Source of the DNA: a virus
Length of the DNA: 64,000 bases
Virus record (IMG/VR): IMGVR_UViG_3300021478_000453
Location: 1 to 64,000 of that record
Direction: 5' to 3' (one strand)
The notes beneath the pieces were generated by a model, which saw nothing but the letters and a program-made list of their open reading frames with translations, had not been told where the DNA came from and made no database searches. The translations under genes were made by a program, and so were the position numbers. Positions 57,801-64,000 of this stretch are shown in pieces (position 1 is the first letter of the stretch; each line of letters starts with the position of its first letter).

Positions 57801-59913
57801 CAGCGCCGGGCTCGAACAAGCCACCAGGCTCCGCGGGCTTACGCGCCATCGCTTGGCGCTTAGGTACGGCAGCTAGGCCTTCTTGCGGGATTTCTTTTCG
57901 AGGAGGTTCGCCAGCCTCGCGAGCGCGCGATGGTTCTGCGCGTGCCGCAGGAAGCGCTTCTTCCACACGGGGTCCTGCTCCCGGTTCGCCTGGCGCAGGC
58001 ACCTCCTCGCCGCCTCTGCGCACTCCTGTGCGGTCCGCAAAATCCCGCTCCTCTCGTCTCACTACCGCCTGATCATAAGCCGCGACCGGATCAGTAGCCT
58101 CACCACGATAAAGCGAATCGGCCGCCTCGTACACCGCTTCGGGATCGACGTCGGCATCGCGGAAGCCAGCCTCTTTCATGCTGTCACGGACGCGCTGAGC
58201 GTTGGCCTCCATCTCCGGGGCGCGCTCGTCAGCTCGCGGCGGCGCGGCAGCCGCTTCCTCACCCCTCGGGATTTGCCTGACGCCCCGGTTCTCGTTGTCG
58301 ATCGCGTCTAGCAGGTCGCGGATGGTGGTGGTGCGCGGGACGTTCTGCTGCCAGAAGCCGGGGTCCTCGATGTAACGGCCCTCGACCGCGTTCTCCAGGA
58401 TGCGATCGAGCGGCCTGCCATTCTCCCGGATGAGTGAGCCATAGCCGGGAATGAGCTTGTTCTTCTTGCCGATGATGGCACGCACGTCGGCGACCATCGG
58501 ATCCTTGGCGCTGATGCCGCCGTTCATGGCGATGAACTGGAGGAGCGATTGCGGCTGCTTCTCTTTCCTGGTCCTGCGCGCGAGCGGCTCTGCCGGCGCA
58601 GCGGGCGCTGCCGGCTCCTGCGCGCGAGGCCGCTCTGCCGGGGGCTCGGCAGGTCTCGCCTCCTCCGGTATGCGCTCGGTCACCCACGCCGGCGGCTCGC
58701 CTGTGATGTCATCGAAAAGCCCGGCGGGCCGCTCAGGAGGAGCGGCGCGCTCGGGTACACGGGGCTCCGCGGGAGCCACTGAAACCTCTGGCGGCGTCGG
58801 GGTCGGGGCCGACGGTGCCGGGGGCTCAGCTCGTGTCGGCTCCCGCGGAATCTCTGGTCTGACACGAGGCGCCGGCCCGCGCACCGCTTCTGGCGCTGCA
58901 GGCGGCTCGCCCTCGCCACCTCGAATCATCCAATCGAACAGGTCAGGAGGCACCCCCGGCGTCGGGGGTGGGGGGGCCCCAGCTTGGGGCGGCTCAGCTG
59001 GTGCAGCAGGTGTTTCACCAGGCTTTTGCGTCACCTCCTCCGCAGGAGGGGTAGGTGAAGCCGAAGGTGGCTCGGCAGGCGGCTCAGCTGGAGGTGCCTC
59101 CGGGACCTTGGCTTCACCCTTCAGCTTGTCTCGAACCGCTCGGATACCCCTGGTGACGCCCTTGGCTCCAATCACGGGAACCGCACCGGCAAGGCCCCCT
59201 AACAGGGCCTCCTCAATGCCCTCTGTCAGTGGCCTGCCGGCGAGGTAGTTCTGGATAACCAGCTCGCCGGCGCCGACGGTCGGCTGCAGCAGGACCTGCT
59301 TGAGAACCGTCAGCGGCACACCGAACGAGGCGCCCGTTGCAGCCGCCGACACGCCGGAACTTTTCAGAGCCGCCCGGAGCGCCTGGTCCTCGGGCATCCC
59401 CGCATCCACGTTCTCGCGAAACCGCGGACCGTAATCGGTGACGAACTGCGACAGAGCACCCCCGCCGATCTCTCCCAGCAAACCGAAGGCAGCACCGCCG
59501 CTAACGGCACCGATCGCTGCCGGCGCGCTGCGTCCCAGCATGTAGCCGGCCCAGGACGGAAACTTTTCCCCGCTCGTCAGGGCCTCGGACGGCTTGATCT
59601 CCTCCACTCTGGGATCGCCGATCGTCTCCGTCGGCTCGGCCATCGGCTGCCCACGCAGCCGATTGAGCATGTCCTCGGCGGTCTCGGCACCGCCTCGCAG
59701 CGTGGTCCCGAGTCCCTGTATTACGGATTCCCCAAAGCCCGGGAGCGGGCGCTCAGGCGCTGCCTCGCCCTGGCGCACGAAGCGCGTCACGGGTGTCGAA
59801 GGTCCGCGCGGCGGCTCGGGCTCGGGTTCAGGCTGTGGCGCGGTGATATCGTCAAAGAGGCCGCCACTCGGCTGACCTCCGGCGATATCGGAGAAGAGGC
59901 CGTCATCGGCCAT
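54805..59913 (-). CDS. Large polyvalent protein with LPD38-type C-terminus
   Basis: 1702 aa. The N-terminal part carries recurring GLFDDI motifs (GLFSDI at 5-10, GLFDDI at 18-23 and 398-403, and DLFDWMIRGG near 324), separated by hydrophobic Ala/Gly helices (120-260) and long Pro/Glu/Ala linkers. About 456-545 holds SLLQFIAMNGGISAKDPMVA and IIGKKNKLIPGYGSLIRENG, a small module of polyvalent proteins. The C-terminal 450 residues match LPD38 (FMLSNFIRDAGEAFINLPGD, then NFNRRGQARWLSGLYMFANA). Such giant proteins travel in the virion and are injected; the domains act on the host or its membrane. No catalytic motif is certain. Confidence 0.75.
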   Translation of the reverse strand: MADDGLFSDIAGGQPSGGLFDDITAPQPEPEPEPPRGPSTPVTRFVRQGEAAPERPLPGFGESVIQGLGTTLRGGAETAEDMLNRLRGQPMAEPTETIGDPRVEEIKPSEALTSGEKFPSWAGYMLGRSAPAAIGAVSGGAAFGLLGEIGGGALSQFVTDYGPRFRENVDAGMPEDQALRAALKSSGVSAAATGASFGVPLTVLKQVLLQPTVGAGELVIQNYLAGRPLTEGIEEALLGGLAGAVPVIGAKGVTRGIRAVRDKLKGEAKVPEAPPAEPPAEPPSASPTPPAEEVTQKPGETPAAPAEPPQAGAPPPPTPGVPPDLFDWMIRGGEGEPPAAPEAVRGPAPRVRPEIPREPTRAEPPAPSAPTPTPPEVSVAPAEPRVPERAAPPERPAGLFDDITGEPPAWVTERIPEEARPAEPPAERPRAQEPAAPAAPAEPLARRTRKEKQPQSLLQFIAMNGGISAKDPMVADVRAIIGKKNKLIPGYGSLIRENGRPLDRILENAVEGRYIEDPGFWQQNVPRTTTIRDLLDAIDNENRGVRQIPRGEEAAAAPPRADERAPEMEANAQRVRDSMKEAGFRDADVDPEAVYEAADSLYRGEATDPVAAYDQAVVRREERDFADRTGVRRGGEEVPAPGEPGAGPRVEEALPAARAEPSRAREAGEPPRKEIPQEGLAAVPKRQAMARKPAEPGGLFEPGAEGKPQAVIPGTERDVAGMLQRKAEAPLKPKAPQKPMDVGLFGDEAAQLDIFGRPVSKLRREGKRGRSGRLVKTKPLPIGTEEAILEKGYERATGPKGEPREPGIEPLIRDAADEVLTDKLILHNHSTLSKIAGYLGGTKINPTAIREYLQDKFLRIKRMQEQWLRDNPGQPLPENMDTYQAEALSHGKIDKRMRDAKRDLIEPLVKEINGNGLTWDEIGEYAKAKHAQERNRDLRRINPNLFSPDPAGMSDAAAQSILAAARPRQGNFDAAYTALRKLIDATIDMQVRDGLLSPQMAAAWRQRWPDYVPLRHTETGERWIGVGKGLEVRGKEYKQAFGRLTPAENPIQFAVHQLERAIIRGEHNRVGQTLGEFVRNTPEPDLWQYNQGPKERYLNTQTGQVEERIKPNWRSDNQAFTWKENGVEKSVWFSDKDYGAKIVRALKSLDEPRQNVVMRALSGTTRLLARLSTSWNPEFMLSNFIRDAGEAFINLPGDTQRKFSASFIKNLPGAMYGAMHGQWPTGGGKYAQYFREFERAGGRIGFYGARTVEEAGADVQRQLQRLQGGTINTLAKWRDKTLNAIDIANTGVENGTRLAVYIAALDAGLSEGKAAFMARESTVNFNRRGQARWLSGLYMFANAGLQGTVRSAQALKTSPRARKAAAWLAASGATLAMYNIMAGGTDEDGRSKYSKIPEWERDLNFILMSPDGSGSYAKIPKPFVFGMFAGMGEHLASWMWDQQSLGKTASAIGWNMLQAVDPLGQDQGLAHFFPTLLKPAVQLYTNVGPFGTPIRPDAMPWNKHLPESERRPFRSTSQFSQGFAKQLNELSGGTKTTPGLLDTAPGNIDYLMGYASGGLGRFALNMWNSGTRLYQGQEWVPEKFPFARRFYGEPKPQADKQLYYEAKKEVDAAVQRKTPGPGMGAAEAFKNTEKARKGLQKQTDAINARTDLEPAEKDDLVKELEQNELRHMLNARRVLERNKARAEGREPTFAVGGLVQVY

Positions 59914-59917
59914 GACA

Positions 59918-62443
59918 TCACCGCGCTGGTGCAGCTGGTGCAGATTGCGAGATCAGGTCGCTGAAATCTATCTTCCATTGCTTCAGGCGGTCAAAGATCG
60001 CCTGCCGTTTCACCGGATCGTTCCCGACCTTGGCCAATGCAGCGCGGGCCTGTTCCTTGGCCTGCTGTGGGGAGGTGCCTGACGGGAGGGCCGAGGGCGG
60101 TGCCGGCGCGGGCGGGGCTGCGGGCGCGGGAGCCGCGGGAGCTTGCCGGGCGCCCCTCGCCCCGGTTTCAGGTACAGCCTCGTCGGGAGGAGGGGCGGTT
60201 GCTTCTGGGGCTGCCGCGGCACTACCTGTGATTTTTGTCCATTGACGCTCAAGCCAACCGGGCGAGGTATCCTTTTTCTTCGCGCTCGGTGTGGGTTTCT
60301 CAGGCACCTCCGGGAGCGGATAGTTCGTACCGTACCTCTTGTTGTACCGATCGATCTCCTCACGCGCCACGGTATCGCGGTCCAGCGTCGCATCGTTGGT
60401 GAGGCGCGTCTTGATCTGGCCCTCGATGTTGCGGATATCGGACCGTCGATTGAGCCCCTCTTGAGTGACCGAGGTTCTGCCAGGCTGATTGAGCTTCATC
60501 TCTGCCCGCCTCATCCGGCCTTGTTCTTTCATCTCCTCGATCGATCGGCGCTCCTCGGCAGCCGCTTGGCCCTTCGTCTTGAGCCCCATGTTGACGATCT
60601 TGTTGCCAATGCGCCAGCTGCCATCCGGGAGCATCTGCGGCTTGGTATCGAGCAGATCCTCTTTGCGCCGGCTCTCCACCGCGCCCGCCGCCGCGCTGAT
60701 GCCAGCACCGATGCCGGCACCGAAATAGGGGCTGCGGCTCGCCAACATCGCCGCGCCTGCTGCCGTCAGAGGATTGGTCGCCCAGCGCTCGGCAAAGTTC
60801 CGCGGGCGTTGCGCAAGACCGGGGATCGTCTGCACACTCGGCGCACCAATCGTCCGCATGGTCGGCGCCAGGCTCGGTCGGGAGCCGGCTGGCGCAGCAC
60901 CGACGTCAGACGGACCGCCGGCCGGTTCACCGCCGGCATCGCCGCTCGCCCCGACCACCGGCGGTATGACAGGTGCAGCAGCCGGTGCGGCAGGGGTCGC
61001 CGTTGGCGGTGCGGTAGCTGAAGCAGCCGGCATGGGAGCGACGCTATCCGTGTCGTCCGTGGTGTCGGTGTCGTCGGTCTCATCGTCATCGTCGGTGTCG
61101 CCACCGGCCTGGTAGGAGCGCACGACGCCGCCGCGCTCCAGAAGTCCGAACAGCGGGACCGCCTTCTTCGCGACATTGGCAGCGGCCTTGATCGCGCCAG
61201 CAATGCTGTTGTCCGGTTGCGTAGTGCTGCTCCGTCGTGCGTCCCTCATTTGCTGCTGCAGCATCGTGCCGGCATCGGCGGGAGCTTGTGGCTTTGGCAG
61301 GTTGAGCTGGCCGATGTTGAAGCCGCGGTTCTGCTGCGGTTGTTGCTGCTGGCCGTCGGTATCGTCATCGCTGCCGACGTAGGTCCCGTCACCCAGGAAG
61401 CCGCCCGAGAGCATCCGCACCGGGCCGCCAAAGCGCAGCGGGATCACGAGACCGCCGGTGCGGTACATTGGGACAATGCCGCCGGTGCGCAGCCTCACCA
61501 TCGGCACCGCACCGGCAAACCGCATCCGCGGGACCGGCACGAGACCGCCGACCTTGCGGCCCACAACGCCGCCATCCTTGCCGAACAGCGAGGTGCCCAG
61601 CCCCGCAAGCGACGTGGCGATGCCGGCCGCTTGCGTGATTGCATTCGGCGGCGGTGGCGTGGTGTAGCCCTGCGCGAACGAGCCCGTTAGCGGGCCCAGG
61701 CCGCCGAGCGCCGAGCCGTACCAATTTGCAATCTGGAACGGATAGGCGCTCGACATCATCGCGTTCTGCTGCGCGACGTCCAGCTCACGCTGCCCCTGCT
61801 GCTGCAGCATGTTGCCGTAGGTCATGCCGGCGCCCGCGCCGCTGATGCCGGCAAGCTCGCCTTGCAGACCAGCCTGCGCTCCGGTCAACCCCAGTTGCTT
61901 GAGCTGGTTGTACTCGTTGAGCGCTTGCCCGTAGCCAGCTTGATAGAGCCCGGCGATAACAGGGGCCTGCGCTTGCTGCTGCTGCCCGGCGAGCTGCGCC
62001 TGCGCAATGCCGGCACGGTCGCCGCCGAAGGCGTTGCCCGAGCGGATCGCGCCGCTGAGCAGATCGTTGCCCTGGATCGCGTTCTGATTGTTGAACCAAT
62101 CTTGCGTCGCGTTCACCACGTCTTGGGTGAACGGCGATTCGATCGCCTGCACTTGGCTCGGATCGAACGTCCCCGCATTGGCACCTGCGGTGTTGAGGTT
62201 CTGGACGGCTGTCGGCAGATTGAGCGCCGTGCCGTACATCACGTTGCCGAGGTCGGTCTGATTTGCGTTGAGCGGCGCGACCTGGCCTTCCATCGCCGGA
62301 TTGAACGGCGTCCCCGAAAGCCCCGCTGCTTGTTGCATGTACTGTTGGTAGTACGGCATCGCGAACGCGCTAGGCGACGATGCCGATTGGAAGGCGGTCG
62401 ATGTTGCGTTTGGAACGGGAGGGCTGCCGCCCTTATTGCACAT
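59918..62443 (-). CDS. Gln/Gly-rich internal virion-type protein, 841 aa
   Basis: ATG 62443 overlaps the GNAT gene by 11 bp. A Gln-rich N-terminal third (QVQAIESPFTQDVVNATQDW, then AGIAQAQLAGQQQQAQAPVI) is followed by a VGGLVPVPRMRFAGAVPMVR repeat block (GG-V/I-VP-M-R) and an acidic Asp/Thr run, then a C-terminal helical domain. GG(V/I)VxxMxxGG repeats are common in phage internal and head proteins. Part of the ejection-protein group with 54805-59913. Confidence 0.7.
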   Translation of the reverse strand: MCNKGGSPPVPNATSTAFQSASSPSAFAMPYYQQYMQQAAGLSGTPFNPAMEGQVAPLNANQTDLGNVMYGTALNLPTAVQNLNTAGANAGTFDPSQVQAIESPFTQDVVNATQDWFNNQNAIQGNDLLSGAIRSGNAFGGDRAGIAQAQLAGQQQQAQAPVIAGLYQAGYGQALNEYNQLKQLGLTGAQAGLQGELAGISGAGAGMTYGNMLQQQGQRELDVAQQNAMMSSAYPFQIANWYGSALGGLGPLTGSFAQGYTTPPPPNAITQAAGIATSLAGLGTSLFGKDGGVVGRKVGGLVPVPRMRFAGAVPMVRLRTGGIVPMYRTGGLVIPLRFGGPVRMLSGGFLGDGTYVGSDDDTDGQQQQPQQNRGFNIGQLNLPKPQAPADAGTMLQQQMRDARRSSTTQPDNSIAGAIKAAANVAKKAVPLFGLLERGGVVRSYQAGGDTDDDDETDDTDTTDDTDSVAPMPAASATAPPTATPAAPAAAPVIPPVVGASGDAGGEPAGGPSDVGAAPAGSRPSLAPTMRTIGAPSVQTIPGLAQRPRNFAERWATNPLTAAGAAMLASRSPYFGAGIGAGISAAAGAVESRRKEDLLDTKPQMLPDGSWRIGNKIVNMGLKTKGQAAAEERRSIEEMKEQGRMRRAEMKLNQPGRTSVTQEGLNRRSDIRNIEGQIKTRLTNDATLDRDTVAREEIDRYNKRYGTNYPLPEVPEKPTPSAKKKDTSPGWLERQWTKITGSAAAAPEATAPPPDEAVPETGARGARQAPAAPAPAAPPAPAPPSALPSGTSPQQAKEQARAALAKVGNDPVKRQAIFDRLKQWKIDFSDLISQSAPAAPAR

Positions 62444-63077
62444 CGCCGGTCTCCCGCTGGCTTGCGCGGATAACGGCCTCGACCACCGGAACAACACCCC
62501 TGTTGTACGGCGCCGGCATTCCGCGAACCTTTCGATTGACCTCTTCGATCTTGAGCGCTGCGTCGCGATATTTCCAGGGCTGCAGCGGCGGCTCACCGTA
62601 AATGAAGTAGGCGCCGATGCAGGTCATGTGGCGCGCGTACAAGCGCACCTTCGCCTCCGTCCGATCGAAGCTGTTGATGCCGGCCTGGAACACCATGTTC
62701 TTGCCGTTGCGCTTGAACCAGGCGTGCGCCCACTTGCCCTGCTCAAGCAGCCTGCGCGCGTAATCGCTCTGTCGATGGTGCGGATGGACAAAGTTCCAGC
62801 GCTCCAACAAATACTCGTCGTCGGAATACCAATCGCAAGCGATGCACATCCCCAGCGTCGCGACGACATGGCTGTCTTTGTCGATGCAGAAGATGATGCC
62901 GCCCTTGCGCTCGGTCGCCCATTGGATGCCGGCGATCACCTTGTCCGGGTTGAGCCCGAACATCCCGTTCTCATGATGCAGCATGCGCAAGAGCGCAAAG
63001 ATTTCGCCCTCGTCCACTTTGGTTGCGAGCCGCACGCCAGGCACGCCGCTGTCCATGTCGTAGAGCACTTTGCTCAT
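62433..63077 (-). CDS. GNAT-like acetyltransferase
   Basis: 214 aa, ATGA overlap with the upstream gene. VRLATKVDEGEIFALLRMLH at the start, then IFCIDKDSHVVATLGMCIAC (strands beta4-5) and a helix HHRQSDYARRLLEQGKWAHA where GNAT enzymes bind acetyl-CoA; the classic Q/RxxGxG/A loop is only loosely present (HRQSDYARR). It likely acetylates a protein or small molecule. GNAT genes occur among internal virion genes of several phages; here it sits between two internal-protein genes. Confidence 0.7.
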   Translation of the reverse strand: MSKVLYDMDSGVPGVRLATKVDEGEIFALLRMLHHENGMFGLNPDKVIAGIQWATERKGGIIFCIDKDSHVVATLGMCIACDWYSDDEYLLERWNFVHPHHRQSDYARRLLEQGKWAHAWFKRNGKNMVFQAGINSFDRTEAKVRLYARHMTCIGAYFIYGEPPLQPWKYRDAALKIEEVNRKVRGMPAPYNRGVVPVVEAVIRASQRETGDVQ

Positions 63078-64000
63078 GACACTGGCCTCGGGAGCTTCTT
63101 CATCTCCGCCAGCACTTGCTTGCGCACCCCCATCGATGAGGCGCCCAATATCCGCTTGCCCTCTTCGGCGTCGCCGCCACCCAGCTCGGCAACGATCTCG
63201 GGATCGATGATCATCTCGCCACCAGCGGTGATGATCGGCGTGTACTCGTCGCCTTCATAGACGCCGCCGTCCGCGTACTTCACGTTGGGCGTTGGCATCC
63301 GCAGCGATGGCATCTTGAGCGTGCGCTGCTTGATCGCGTTCTTGATGCCCATCGGGCCGATCGCATGCGAGATGGATTGCCCCCACATCTTCGCGCCGGC
63401 CGCGGTGTTGCCTTGTCCCAGCCCGGACACGACGTCGGCCGGCAGGACGAACGAGCCGGTGCGCGCTTGCATGGGGATGCGATCGGTGCGCCCGGGGACG
63501 GTGGAGTGAATGAGATGCGCGCCTGGCACCTTGAGGATGGGTGTCGGCTTAGGGATGGAAGCGCGCGTGTTAAGCCCGGTGAAATGCGCTTGCTTGAAAG
63601 CGGTGTTCATTTGCGGGATGCCGAGACCGCCGACCGCCAGACGGACAGGACCTCCGCGCGCAAGGTTGCTCTCGCGCTCCCAATCCGATTGGCCCTTCGG
63701 ATTGATGACCGTCATCGGATATCGGTCTTGCGGTGCGGGCGGGGGCGCCCATTCTGACGGGTTGCCCTTGAACACCTCCCGATTCATGGCCCACGGCAGC
63801 ATTGGCTGATTCTGCGGCTCTATCGGATGCGCAAGATCGCGCGCCCGTAGTTCGTCCACCCCCATTTCCCGTTTTTTTGGCAACCTTGTTGGCGGATAAC
63901 TTAAATAAGTTCGCGGGATCGGCCGCATTGGCTGCGGCGACGGACGCAAGCGCTCCCGCGCCTGCAGCTCATCCTCTCCCTCCGCGCCACGCCAATCGGT
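63074..64000 (-). CDS. Virion-type protein with GG-repeat and Met/Pro-rich segments, cut by the right edge
   Basis: The frame is open from the right edge: 308 codons are visible, with no stop upstream of the TTG at 63949, so the real start lies beyond 64000. Contains DELQARERLRPSPQPMRPIP, KGNPSEWAPPPAPQDRYPMT, then ARTGSFVLPADVVSGLGQGN, and MPTPNVKYADGGVYEGDEYT. GG-V/I-motifs link it to other internal virion proteins. If the molecule is circular it continues in phase from the Gly-rich frame at 1-486. Confidence 0.65.
   Translation of the reverse strand, partial: TDWRGAEGEDELQARERLRPSPQPMRPIPRTYLSYPPTRLPKKREMGVDELRARDLAHPIEPQNQPMLPWAMNREVFKGNPSEWAPPPAPQDRYPMTVINPKGQSDWERESNLARGGPVRLAVGGLGIPQMNTAFKQAHFTGLNTRASIPKPTPILKVPGAHLIHSTVPGRTDRIPMQARTGSFVLPADVVSGLGQGNTAAGAKMWGQSISHAIGPMGIKNAIKQRTLKMPSLRMPTPNVKYADGGVYEGDEYTPIITAGGEMIIDPEIVAELGGGDAEEGKRILGASSMGVRKQVLAEMKKLPRPVS

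Noticed and set aside
1-64000. Search for integrase, excisionase or att sites
   Set aside because: No tyrosine or serine recombinase motif was seen in any frame, so a temperate integrating lifestyle has no support here.

Overview
The window is wall-to-wall bacteriophage DNA: about 100 densely packed genes in large strand-coherent blocks, many joined by 1 to 4 bp stop/start overlaps (ATGA, TGATG, TAATG, GTGA). It carries a near-complete virion and packaging set: TerL, a P22-gp1-like portal, a scaffold, a gpT-like major capsid, tail accessory factors, a gp10-like DNA-stabilisation protein, a collagen-like fibre, a beta-helix tailspike and very large internal proteins. No sheath, baseplate or tape measure was recognised, so the set suggests a short-tailed (podovirus-type) particle. 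The DNA is GC-rich. A parS-like palindrome and a PEP-CTERM-type protein of a kind common in Rhizobiales hint at an alphaproteobacterial host; this is an inference only. I found no integrase, tRNA gene or CRISPR array.

Layout. (1) 1-29.9 kb, minus strand: the late operon. Read right to left it runs: DUF5681-like (possible small terminase) protein, RHH regulator, TerL, portal, Gly/Lys-rich virion proteins, scaffold, capsid, head-tail proteins, fibre, adaptor, gp10-like protein, then an asparagine-synthetase-like PP-loop enzyme with a cupin on the opposite strand. A four-gene plus-strand islet (25.2-26.5 kb) interrupts it. (2) 30.3-40.6 kb, plus strand: early and accessory genes led by a DUF6011 protein and a Ycf46-like AAA+ ATPase, with an SF2 helicase, an XRE-type HTH protein, an Acb2/Tad1-hairpin-like candidate anti-defence protein and many tiny genes. 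Seven of these genes share a ribosome-binding motif, GGAGTCTGA. (3) 40.6-44.1 kb, minus strand: PEP-CTERM-like exported protein, methyltransferase, RusA resolvase and an RHH regulator. (4) 44.2-49.1 kb, plus strand: HNH-like protein, RNA polymerase alpha-CTD/HTH protein and ERF recombinase. (5) 49.2-64 kb, minus strand: internal virion proteins (LPD38 polyvalent protein, GNAT), lysis genes (two-domain endolysin, holin-like and spanin-like proteins) and tailspike.

Working together: the early genes on the plus strand supply recombination (ERF, RusA, helicase), DNA modification and control of host transcription and defence. The late genes on the minus strand build, fill and release the particle. 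Transcription of the late block leaves the left edge and would re-enter at the right edge if the genome is circular or circularly permuted. The reading frames cut at the two edges are compatible with a single gene (see findings).

Most small-gene functions are unknown. Calls rest on motifs read by eye; no database search was possible.
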